Shown: one piece after another, positions 1 to 6,907 of the stretch
Numbering within the stretch: the first letter of the stretch is position 1
Layout: every line of letters begins with the position of its first letter
Made by a program: the position numbers and the translations under genes
Notes under the pieces: model-generated
Told to the model about the DNA's origin: nothing
Seen by the model: the letters and a program-made list of their open reading frames with translations, nothing else
Database searches by the model: none
From: Candidatus Buchananbacteria bacterium RIFCSPHIGHO2_01_FULL_44_11
GTDB taxonomy: Bacteria; Patescibacteriota; Patescibacteriia; Buchananbacterales; UBA6539
Assembly: GCA_001817345.1 (NCBI GenBank)
Contig: MHIE01000003.1
Span: 29,423-81,421, forward strand
Direction: 5' to 3'
Length of the DNA stretch: 51,999 nt

Positions 1-159
1 GGTTACCACATCATTAAAGTTGAAGAATTGCTAACTGATGAAGAAAATCAGACAACCCAAGTTAGAGCCAGCCATATTTTAATCAGGGCTTTAGACTTGG
101 AAACTTATTTGGAAGAATTAAAAAAAGAGTCGAATATTTGGCGACTCATAAAAATATAA
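1..159 (+). CDS. C-terminal end of a parvulin (PpiC/SurA-type) peptidyl-prolyl isomerase, partial
   Basis: The reading frame is open from base 1 to TAA at 157-159. It begins with GYHIIKVEE, the last beta strand of a PpiC rotamase domain. That strand is followed about a dozen residues later by VRASHILI, which in ordinary parvulins is the first strand, and then by a short charged tail. The same order occurs in the SecD protein of this window. The family catalyses cis-trans isomerisation of prolyl bonds, usually in exported proteins. The N-terminus lies outside the window, so signal peptide and architecture cannot be judged. Confidence 0.75.
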   Translation, partial: GYHIIKVEELLTDEENQTTQVRASHILIRALDLETYLEELKKESNIWRLIKI

Positions 160-187
160 CCAACTAAGCTACTGTCCGACTGGCCTC

Positions 188-260
188 AGCCACCTCTCGG
201 GCTTGAACCGAGAACCTACGGTTTACGATACCGTTGCTCTACCAATTGAGCTAAGGTGGC
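188..260 (-). tRNA. tRNA-Thr (anticodon CGU)
   Basis: On the minus strand a full cloverleaf can be drawn: acceptor GCCACCT/AGGTGGC, D arm GCTC...GAGC, anticodon stem ACGGT/ACCGT with loop ATCGTAA, and T arm CTCGG-TTCAAGC-CCGAG. The anticodon is CGT in DNA, reading ACG codons. No CCA is encoded (GAGG follows), so CCA must be added by nucleotidyltransferase. It lies 56 bp downstream of tRNA-Gly on the same strand. Confidence 0.93.
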
Positions 261-316
261 AAGGTCAGGCGACCGCCGTCGTTATTCTGACCAAAAAAGT
301 GGAAATTTTAGCAAAC

Positions 317-387
317 AGCAGGATACGGGAATCGAACCCGTCTCTCCACCTTGGGAAGGTGGCGTTAAACCGCTTAACTAATCCTGC
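317..387 (-). tRNA. tRNA-Gly (anticodon CCC)
   Basis: On the minus strand: acceptor GCAGGAT/ATCCTGC, anticodon stem CCACC/GGTGG with loop TTCCCAA, T loop TTCGATT. The anticodon is CCC, reading GGG. CCA is not encoded. It is the promoter-proximal member of a two-tRNA minus-strand unit with tRNA-Thr. Confidence 0.93.
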
Positions 388-487
388 CCAATTTAAATCC
401 TCGCTGCTAGCAATTATATGATTAGATCATGAAATTGCGTCGCTTGGCTCAAATTAACACAAATGTTAATTTGACTCCTCGCTAGCA

Positions 488-516
488 ATTATAGATTATT
501 AAAGATAAATTATCAA
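488..516 (-). promoter_or_regulatory. Promoter of the tRNA-Gly/tRNA-Thr unit
   Basis: Minus strand: -35 TTGATA (516-511), 17-bp spacer, -10 TATAAT (493-488). A second TATAAT at 417-412 sits in a near copy of the same sequence (TATAATTGCTAGC followed by GAGGA), closer to tRNA-Gly. Between them is a perfect 9-bp hairpin, AAATTAACA/TGTTAATTT (450-471). Confidence 0.55.
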
Positions 517-527
517 GCTTTGCCACA

Positions 528-1208
528 ATGATTATTTTCAAAAACATTACAAAATTTTACCCTCCCGATACTTTTGCTTTAAAAAACGCCAGTCTCCACA
601 TTAAGCCAAAAGAATTCGTTTCGATTGTCGGCCGCAGCGGCACCGGAAAAACCACGATGGTCAAAATCATGACGGCTGAAGAATCACCAACCGAGGGTCG
701 GGTAATTATCGGCGGCTGGGACATTACTGAAATTAGAATGAGCGAAGTGCCGGTGCTGCGGCGGCAAATCGGCGTAGTTTTTCAAGACTTTAAGCTACTA
801 GGCAAAAAAACAGTTTTTGAAAATATCGCCTTTGCCCTTCAGACCTGCGGCACCAGCCGGCAAAGGATTATTGATATTGTTCCGCAAGTTTTAAAGATTG
901 TTGGCTTGTCCGGCAAAGAAAATCGCTATCCAGTTCAGCTTTCCGGTGGTGAGCAGCAAAGAGTCGCCATTGCCCGATCACTGGTTCATCGGCCAAAAAT
1001 TCTGATCGCCGATGAGCCGACCGGTAATTTGGACTCGATTAACTCCAAAGAAATTATTGACCTATTGGTTAAAATAAATGAATTCGGGACGACGGTATTA
1101 TTGGTAACCCATAATCGAGAAATTGTCAACGCTTTAAATAAAAGAGTAATTACTCTAGATAACGGCAAAATTATCTCTGACCAAAAAAGAGGTAGGTACC
1201 TGCTATGA
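528..1208 (+). CDS. ftsE: Cell division ATP-binding protein FtsE
   Basis: ABC-type ATPase that pairs with FtsX at the divisome, using ATP hydrolysis to control periplasmic or cell-surface peptidoglycan hydrolases. At 226 aa it has the usual FtsE length. Walker A GRSGTGKT is at residues 35-42, the signature LSGGEQQR at about 138-145, and Walker B with ILIADEPTGNLDS at about 158-170, followed by the H-loop VTHN. Its TGA stop overlaps the ftsX ATG (ATGA at 1205-1208), indicating translational coupling. No Shine-Dalgarno precedes the ATG. The M23 peptidase at 42945 is a plausible client. Confidence 0.93.
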   Translation: MIIFKNITKFYPPDTFALKNASLHIKPKEFVSIVGRSGTGKTTMVKIMTAEESPTEGRVIIGGWDITEIRMSEVPVLRRQIGVVFQDFKLLGKKTVFENIAFALQTCGTSRQRIIDIVPQVLKIVGLSGKENRYPVQLSGGEQQRVAIARSLVHRPKILIADEPTGNLDSINSKEIIDLLVKINEFGTTVLLVTHNREIVNALNKRVITLDNGKIISDQKRGRYLL

Positions 1209-2122
1209 GTTTATCATCAATTTATCAAATCATTGTTTTTGCCGGCCAAAGTTTTTGGCGTAACTTTTGGTTATCAATTGTGACCATCACAATCATTGTT
1301 TTGGCTTTACTTTCCATTAATTGTTTGATTATTTTGAACGTCATTACTGACACGGCGGTCAACATTGTCAAAGAAAAAGTTGATGTCAGTGTCTATTTCC
1401 GGCCAGCCGCAACGGAAAACCAAGTTCTAGAAGTCCAAACCTATCTTTCTTCTTTAACCAAGGTTAAAGAGATTAGCTATATTTCCCAGCAACAAGCACT
1501 GCAAAATTTCAGACAAAAACATCAAAGTGATCCGGTCATTATTCAATCCCTCGAAGAACTTGATAAAAATCCGCTGGGCGCCACCCTAATCGTTAAAGCA
1601 AAAAACATTGAGGATTATCCAGAAATCCTTCAGGTGCTGAATAATTCCAAATATAACGAATTGATTTCGGATAAAAATTTTGATGATAACAAAATTTACA
1701 TCGGCAAAATTAAAAAAGTGTCTGATAATATCAACTGGATCGGACTTTTGGCCTCAAGTATTTTTATCTTTATTGCGGTTTTAATTGTCTTTAACACTAT
1801 TCGAGTCGCTATTTACACTCACCAAAAAGAGATAGCGATAATGAAATTGGTTGGCGCCGCCAACTGGTTTATTCGCAGTCCGTTTTTGGTTGAAAGTATT
1901 TTTTATGGTACTATTGCTTGGTTAATTGCCGTCGGCCTGATCTATCCGTTGCTTAATTTGCTGCAGCCGTTTTTGACCAATTTTTTCTTAACTGACAGCT
2001 TTAACATCATCAGTTACTTCAAAGATAATTTCTGGTCGCTTTTTGGCTTGGAATTATTACTGGTTGTTTTCCTGAATATTGTCAGCAGTAGCGTTGCCAT
2101 CAGACGATACCTTAAAGTTTAA
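1205..2122 (+). CDS. ftsX: Cell division protein FtsX
   Basis: Membrane partner of FtsE. The 305-aa protein shows the FtsX/MacB-like layout: one N-terminal membrane segment (about residues 20-45), an extracytoplasmic domain that engages hydrolase activators, and three C-terminal membrane segments (about 175-200, 230-255, 275-300). The cytoplasmic EIAIMKLVGA-type coupling segment lies after the second one. It overlaps ftsE by 4 bp, the classic operon arrangement. Confidence 0.92.
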   Translation: MSLSSIYQIIVFAGQSFWRNFWLSIVTITIIVLALLSINCLIILNVITDTAVNIVKEKVDVSVYFRPAATENQVLEVQTYLSSLTKVKEISYISQQQALQNFRQKHQSDPVIIQSLEELDKNPLGATLIVKAKNIEDYPEILQVLNNSKYNELISDKNFDDNKIYIGKIKKVSDNINWIGLLASSIFIFIAVLIVFNTIRVAIYTHQKEIAIMKLVGAANWFIRSPFLVESIFYGTIAWLIAVGLIYPLLNLLQPFLTNFFLTDSFNIISYFKDNFWSLFGLELLLVVFLNIVSSSVAIRRYLKV

Positions 2123-2215
2123 TCCACCCTAGCCTAAAAATCATATTTTTGATTGAGTTGACAAATTATCAATTTTTGTCTAAATTGATTAATCGGCCCG
2201 AATCCCGCCTTGCCC

Positions 2216-2363
2216 TCGAGGATCGTCTAATGACAGGACCCCGCGCTAAAGTCCTAATGATATTGTCTAAATTCAGTGCTCGAAAACGCCTTCGGTTTAC
2301 TTATCAAAATAATTTAATTCTTTCCAAAGACTTAGCGCGGGGCAGGCAGCGGTCGGAGCTTGT
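2216..2363 (+). pseudogene. Decayed tRNA 5' portion interrupted by a palindromic insertion
   Basis: 2216-2239 matches the first 24 nt of the intact tRNA-Gln at 2377-2400 at 21 of 24 positions. It is then broken by about 104 bp bounded by near-perfect inverted repeats (CCCCGCGCTAAAGTC at 2239-2253 and GACTTAGCGCGGGG at 2329-2342). After this, 2344-2363 weakly resembles an anticodon arm (AGCGG...GGAGC...GTC). I read it as a tRNA copy disrupted by a small palindromic element. The anticodon-arm match is the least certain part. Confidence 0.5.
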
Positions 2364-2459
2364 CCCGCACCAAAACTCGGGGATCGTCTAATGGTAGGAC
2401 AGCGGCCTTTGGAGCCGTCAATCCTGGTTCGAATCCAGGTCCCCGAGTTTTGGTGCGGG
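2364..2459 (+). repeat. 20-bp inverted repeat extending the tRNA-Gln acceptor stem
   Basis: CCCGCACCAAAAC (2364-2376) directly before the tRNA is the exact reverse complement of GTTTTGGTGCGGG (2447-2459) directly after it. With the 7-bp acceptor stem this makes a continuous perfect stem of 20 bp enclosing the whole tRNA. Confidence 0.85.
2377..2447 (+). tRNA. tRNA-Gln (anticodon UUG)
   Basis: Acceptor TCGGGGA/TCCCCGA, anticodon stem GCGGC/GCCGT with loop CTTTGGA (anticodon TTG, reading CAA), T arm CCTGG-TTCGAAT-CCAGG. The U1-A72 start is typical of bacterial tRNA-Gln. CCA is not encoded. It is wrapped by a perfect inverted repeat and surrounded by fragments of a related tRNA. Confidence 0.92.
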
Positions 2460-2465
2460 GGGGCA

Positions 2466-2592
2466 GTCAATCCTGGTTCTCCGCCAACCTAAATTTTTTT
2501 GAGGGCGTGCGCCAGAGGCCAGTCAAAGGCGCTGGCAGGCACATCAGCCTCTGGCTGAGATCCGCCTTTGGTGGAGAATCCATGTCCCCGAG
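2466..2592 (+). pseudogene. Decayed tRNA 3' portion split in its T loop by a 96-bp palindromic insertion
   Basis: 2466-2479 is identical to intact tRNA bases 2417-2430 (ending CCTGGTTC). 2576-2592 matches 2431-2447 at 16 of 17 positions (GAATCC...TCCCCGAG). Joining the two restores a T arm. The 96-bp insert (2480-2575) has terminal inverted repeats TCCGCCAA and TTGGTGGA (one G-U pair) and an internal hairpin GCCAGAGGC/GCCTCTGGC. Confidence 0.65.
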
Positions 2593-2644
2593 GTTAGTGA
2601 GGGATAACCGTTAAATTTAAAGTTTAACCAATATTTAAAGTGAT

Positions 2645-3391
2645 ATGGAAATTTTAAATCTCGTCTGGGATCAGTATCTATACATCCCGCTTTTTAATCT
2701 TCTAATTTGGCTCTACCTAAATTTTTCCTTTTTCAACTTGGGTATAGCCGTGATCATTTTAACGATTATTTTAAGAATCGTTCTTCTGCCCTTGTCTTAC
2801 ATGACTGAGAGGGCAAAAATTGTCCGCCAGCAGCTTGACGATAAAGTCGATGAGATAGCCATTGACTTTGCCAATGACCCGGTGAAAAAAAAGCTGGCGA
2901 TCCGGCGGTACTTAAAAACCAAAAGAATCCATCCCTGGGCTAAAACGCTATCCTTGGTCATCCAGGGCCTGGTCTTAGTCTTACTTTATCAGGTCTTTGT
3001 CGGCGGCATTAACAGCCAGGCCAAGCTGCACCTGCTTTATGCCAGTATGGCCCGGCCGGATTTCATCAACACCAATTTTTTGTGGTTTGATATCAGTAAG
3101 ACCAACCTACTTGCCGCCAGCATCGTTGCCGCCTACATCTTTGGCGAAATTTTAATTGAACAATTTGAGAAAAAAAATAAAGAAAAGCAAAATGCCACCC
3201 GGCGGGAGCTGTTTTACATCCTTTTTTTTCCAGCTGGTGTCTTCCTGACTCTGGCCTTGTTGCCGGCCGTTAAATCCATTTTCATTTTGACATCTTTGAT
3301 GTTTTCAACTATAATATCATTAATAACCTTTTCTATCGTTCGGGCAAAAAAGATAGCTAAACCTCAGGGCGATAAAAAGATGAATCATTAA
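2645..3391 (+). CDS. yidC: Membrane protein insertase YidC/Oxa1 family
   Basis: Inserts proteins into the cytoplasmic membrane, alone or with SecYEG. At 248 aa it is the short Oxa1-type form without the large periplasmic domain of Gram-negative YidC. Membrane segments fall near residues 14-50, 105-125, 155-172, 190-208 and 210-232. The charged cytoplasmic hairpin (about 54-98) follows the first segments, and the family pattern PLFNLLIWLY opens the protein. It precedes secDF, so this stretch gathers translocation functions. The start ATG has no Shine-Dalgarno. Confidence 0.9.
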   Translation: MEILNLVWDQYLYIPLFNLLIWLYLNFSFFNLGIAVIILTIILRIVLLPLSYMTERAKIVRQQLDDKVDEIAIDFANDPVKKKLAIRRYLKTKRIHPWAKTLSLVIQGLVLVLLYQVFVGGINSQAKLHLLYASMARPDFINTNFLWFDISKTNLLAASIVAAYIFGEILIEQFEKKNKEKQNATRRELFYILFFPAGVFLTLALLPAVKSIFILTSLMFSTIISLITFSIVRAKKIAKPQGDKKMNH

Positions 3392-3407
3392 TTATTCACT
3401 ATTTTAT

Positions 3408-3980
3408 ATGGCAGAAGGCATAGATAAACTAATGTATTCGTTTGTTGTTGATGACGTCCTCAAAGGATTTTTTATCCATGTCCCGCCGGGTTATGTCGCC
3501 TGCGTCTACGATCTGGGTCGGGGAGTGCTAAAAAAAATCTATAAGCCGGGCCTGCATTTAAAGGTCCCTTTCTGGCAAAGAGCGACCTTGTTCAACACCC
3601 AGACCCTGGAATATAACATCAATAAAAAGTTTAACCCGGACAAGCCAGAACTGTTGGGTGATCTACCGATTACCGCCAACACCGAGGAAGGTAAAAAAAT
3701 AGACATTGAAGGAACGATTTTATTACGCCTAGATTCAGAACAAATACCGGAAATTTGGCAAAGCATCGGCGAAAAATTTGTGGAAAAAATTATTCGGCCG
3801 ACGATTCAAAGCCGAGTCCGGATGATTGCCGCTAAATATAATTTTGACGAAGTCAGTAAAACCAAAAGAAATGAAGTGGAAATAGACGCCAGAAAGGAAC
3901 TGGAAAGAATTCTTTATCCTCGCGGTATTTTTGTTGAAAATGTCTTGTTAAGCGAAATTAACCTTAGCCACGTCAAATAG
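3408..3980 (+). CDS. Short SPFH/band-7 (prohibitin-like) protein
   Basis: The sequence from PPGYVACVYDLGRGV through KPGLHLKVPFWQ is the start of an SPFH domain, and the rest follows the prohibitin pattern up to an INLSHV segment. SPFH proteins oligomerise at membranes and often scaffold proteases. Here the protein is only 190 aa, has no evident N-terminal membrane segment, and stops just after the SPFH domain, so the usual C-terminal coiled coil is missing. In another frame directly after the TAG a short stretch (ENQAILEGKKE) resembles a continuation, so a small frameshift is possible. Confidence 0.75.
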   Translation: MAEGIDKLMYSFVVDDVLKGFFIHVPPGYVACVYDLGRGVLKKIYKPGLHLKVPFWQRATLFNTQTLEYNINKKFNPDKPELLGDLPITANTEEGKKIDIEGTILLRLDSEQIPEIWQSIGEKFVEKIIRPTIQSRVRMIAAKYNFDEVSKTKRNEVEIDARKELERILYPRGIFVENVLLSEINLSHVK

Positions 3981-3988
3981 AAAATCAG

Positions 3989-4022
3989 GCTATTCTTGAG
4001 GGCAAAAAAGAATAGCTTTTTT
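3989..4022 (+). terminator. Intrinsic terminator after the SPFH gene
   Basis: Stem GCTATTCTT/AAGAATAGC (9 bp) followed by six T. It separates the yidC-SPFH transcript from secD. Confidence 0.8.
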
Positions 4023-4125
4023 GTTTCTAAATTTCCGGTTCTAACCCGCAGAATATCATACACAACCAGACTCTTGCCAAAACTAAAAACCCCTGTTAAA
4101 CTAAGACCATCGTATTATATTAATT

Positions 4126-5817
4126 ATGATTTCCGAGCGTAAAAAACTTAAAATCACCTTTCTTGTCATCGTCATTTTGGCCACCACCTCGACTTTTTTA
4201 GTGGCTTCAGAATTCCTGAGTAGCCAGGGGGTAAAAGTCCCTGGGTTTTTGAATAAGCCATTCAGCCTCGGGCTGGATCTTCAAGGTGGCTCTCACTTAC
4301 TTTACCAAGCCGACTTAAGTCAAATTCCAGCCGAAGACCACCAAAGTTCAATTGACGGCGTTAGAGACGTGATTGAAAAAAGAGTCAATGCTTTTGGTAT
4401 TGCCGAACCGGTAATTCAAACAACTAAAAGCGGGGAGAACTGGCGAGTGATTGTTGAACTAGCCGGAATTTTTAACGTTAATGACGCCATTAAAATGATC
4501 GGCGAAACTCCGCTCTTGGAATTCAAAGAGCCAAATCCCGATCCCCAAACAACCCTCACCGATGAACAAAAACAGCAACTGGCAACCTACAACCAGGAAG
4601 CGGAAACAAAGGCGGAAAACGTTTTAAAAGAAGTATTAAAGCCCGAGGCCGATTTTGCCACCCTGGCTAAAGAAAACAGCACCGATCCGGGCAGTAAGGA
4701 CGCCGGCGGTGACTTGGGCTTTTGGCCGCGCGGTCAGCTCGTGCCGGAATTTGAAAAATCATGTTTTGATGAACTCAAGCCGGGTGAAATAACCCAAAAT
4801 TTGGTTCAAAGTGATTTCGGCTATCACATTATCAAAAAAATAGAAGAACAAGGGGCAGGGGACAGTTACCAAGCCCATTGCGCCCATATTCTGATAGGTA
4901 CAAAAGCTGAAGCCGATTTTATCACCGCCGATCAGCAATGGAGTTACACCGGCCTAACCGGTAAACAACTGAAAAAAGCGAGACTGGAATTTAATCCTAA
5001 CACCCAGGAACCGATCGTCTCTCTTGAGTTCGACCAGGAAGGCAGCGATTTATTTGGCCAAATCACCACCAGAAACATCGGCAAACCAGTGGCGATATTT
5101 CTTGACGGCCAACCCATTAGCGTACCGACAGTTCAGGAAGCGATTACCGCCGGGCAAGCCGTCATCAGCGGCAATTTCAACATCCAGGAGGCTAAAACCT
5201 TGGTTCAACGGTTAAACGCCGGCGCTTTGCCAGTGCCGATTCAACTGATTTCTCAGGAGACCGTCGGCGCTTCCCTAGGCAATAAATCAATTCAAGACAG
5301 TCTGCGGGCCGGTTTATTTGGTTTATTAGCCGTAGCGTTATTCATGATTATCTATTACCGTTTGCCCGGAATCGTTTCAGTCTTTGCCTTGGTTATTTAC
5401 GGTCTTTTAGTTTTAGCGATATTTAAAATAATCTCGGTAACTTTAACTCTGGCCGGGATTGCCGGTTTCATTCTATCTATCGGTATGGCCGTGGACGCCA
5501 ATGTTTTAATTTTTGCCCGGCTGAAAGAAGAGCTAAAAAACGGAAAGATTCTCAGCCTGGCAATTAAAGACGGCTTTAAACGAGCCATGCCTTCAATTGT
5601 CGCCAGTAATGTTTCTTCTTTGATCACCTGTTTAATTTTAATGACTTTTTCAACCAGTATTGTTAAGGGTTTTGCCATCACCCTAAGTGTTGGCATATTG
5701 ATATCGATGTTTTCCGCGGTATTTATTACTCGGGTTTTTCTGGAATTACTTCCAACCAATAAACTGGCGTCGCAGCTATGGCTTTTTGGCGTGAGAAAAA
5801 ATAAAATGACGAATTAA
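4126..5817 (+). CDS. secD: Protein translocase subunit SecD with an inserted PpiC/parvulin domain
   Basis: SecD uses the proton gradient with SecF to pull preproteins through SecYEG. An N-terminal membrane segment (about 8-28), GLDLQGGSHLLYQ (about 49-61) and the C-terminal six-segment block with GMAVDANVLIFARLKEE (about 450-470) identify it. Unusually, residues about 155-255 of the periplasmic P1 region are a rotamase domain: EADFATLAKENSTDPGSKDA, GGDLGFWPRGQLVPEFE, then FGYHIIKK. The strand that normally opens a parvulin (AHILI) comes after FGYHIIKK, so the domain seems circularly permuted. Its 563 aa exceed a minimal SecD by about this insert. secF follows after 4 bp. Confidence 0.92.
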   Translation: MISERKKLKITFLVIVILATTSTFLVASEFLSSQGVKVPGFLNKPFSLGLDLQGGSHLLYQADLSQIPAEDHQSSIDGVRDVIEKRVNAFGIAEPVIQTTKSGENWRVIVELAGIFNVNDAIKMIGETPLLEFKEPNPDPQTTLTDEQKQQLATYNQEAETKAENVLKEVLKPEADFATLAKENSTDPGSKDAGGDLGFWPRGQLVPEFEKSCFDELKPGEITQNLVQSDFGYHIIKKIEEQGAGDSYQAHCAHILIGTKAEADFITADQQWSYTGLTGKQLKKARLEFNPNTQEPIVSLEFDQEGSDLFGQITTRNIGKPVAIFLDGQPISVPTVQEAITAGQAVISGNFNIQEAKTLVQRLNAGALPVPIQLISQETVGASLGNKSIQDSLRAGLFGLLAVALFMIIYYRLPGIVSVFALVIYGLLVLAIFKIISVTLTLAGIAGFILSIGMAVDANVLIFARLKEELKNGKILSLAIKDGFKRAMPSIVASNVSSLITCLILMTFSTSIVKGFAITLSVGILISMFSAVFITRVFLELLPTNKLASQLWLFGVRKNKMTN

Positions 5818-5821
5818 ATTT

Positions 5822-6745
5822 ATGATTGCGATTATTAAAATTAGAAAAATCTGGTACACTTTTTCGGCACTGGCGTTTATTGCTGCTATTGTTGCTACTA
5901 TTCTTTGGGGCTTAAATTTCGGCATTGATTTTACCGGCGGCGGGCTGATGGAAGTTTCTTTTACCGAGCAGCGGCCAACTCATCAAGCAGTGACTGATGC
6001 CCTGGTTTCAATCGGCTTGAATAACACGTCAATCCAGCCGGTCGGCGATCAAGGCCTGATTTTAAGGTTTAAAGACGTTGACGAAGAAACCCATCAAAAA
6101 ATTCTCACGACGTTAGAAGAGGCTTTTGATAAAAACACAGACGGCAGTGATCGAGGCACTTTTGAAGAAAAAAAATTCTCCTCCATCGGACCAATCATGG
6201 GTCAGGAGTTAAAAACAAAAACCATCTGGGCTTTAATTCTGGCAAATATTGCCATTATTATTTACGTCGGCCTGGCCTTCAGAAAAGTATCCCGACCAGT
6301 GGCTTCTTGGAAATACGGCGTTATTGCCGTCATCGCTTTAATCCATGACGTTTTCATCACCGTTGGTTTTTTTGCCTTCTTCGGTCATTTTTACGGCATT
6401 GAAATTAATGCCCCATTTATTGCCGCTCTCTTGACGATCTTGGGCTTTTCAGTCCATGACACGATTGTCGTTTTTGACAGAACCAGAGAAAATTTAACCA
6501 AGCAGCACGGAGAAGACTTTGAGGCCATTGTCGAAAAAAGCGTTAATCAGACTATCACCCGGTCAATCAACACTTCCTTGACGGTGTTATTGACTCTTTT
6601 TTCCATTATGATTTTTGGCGGACCAACCATCAGGGATTTTGTTCTGGCCCTAATCATCGGCGTCACTTTCGGCACCTACTCATCCATCTTTGTCGCCAGC
6701 CCGCTTTTGGTTACCTGGGAAAGATTCAGCGCCAAAAAATCATAG
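5822..6745 (+). CDS. secF: Protein translocase subunit SecF
   Basis: Partner of SecD in proton-driven late translocation. The 307-aa protein has an N-terminal membrane segment, the conserved GIDFTGGGLMEV motif (about 32-43), a short periplasmic domain, and five C-terminal segments including GFSVHDTIVVFDRTRENL, the RND-like signature of SecF. It follows secD with a 4-bp gap and is closed by a terminator, so secD-secF form a two-gene operon. Confidence 0.94.
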   Translation: MIAIIKIRKIWYTFSALAFIAAIVATILWGLNFGIDFTGGGLMEVSFTEQRPTHQAVTDALVSIGLNNTSIQPVGDQGLILRFKDVDEETHQKILTTLEEAFDKNTDGSDRGTFEEKKFSSIGPIMGQELKTKTIWALILANIAIIIYVGLAFRKVSRPVASWKYGVIAVIALIHDVFITVGFFAFFGHFYGIEINAPFIAALLTILGFSVHDTIVVFDRTRENLTKQHGEDFEAIVEKSVNQTITRSINTSLTVLLTLFSIMIFGGPTIRDFVLALIIGVTFGTYSSIFVASPLLVTWERFSAKKS

Positions 6746-6773
6746 CTTAAAAATTCAAAGTTAGGGGAAGAAT

Positions 6774-6801
6774 AATTAGTTTACAGCTGACTAATTTTTT
6801 A
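6774..6801 (+). terminator. Intrinsic terminator after secF
   Basis: Stem AATTAGT/ACTAATT with loop TTACAGCTG, followed by a T-rich run. Confidence 0.7.
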
Positions 6802-6817
6802 TTATACCTTAAACGAC

Positions 6818-6846
6818 TTGACTAGTTTTGAATTTTATGCTATATT
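6818..6846 (+). promoter_or_regulatory. Sigma-70-type promoter of the sigma4/HTH gene
   Basis: -35 TTGACT (6818-6823), 17-bp spacer, -10 TATATT (6841-6846). The leader of about 55 nt contains a perfect small hairpin AAGCTA-AAAA-TAGCTT (6867-6882). Confidence 0.65.
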
Positions 6847-6907
6847 TAAAAAAGTAAGAATGACTTAAGCTAAAAATAGCTTATTTTAGCAAAATTTAAA
6901 TCATGAT

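Noticed and set aside
2149-2614. Two open frames across the tRNA-Gln locus
   Set aside because: They run through the tRNA and its palindromic neighbours, have no ribosome site and no protein-like composition.
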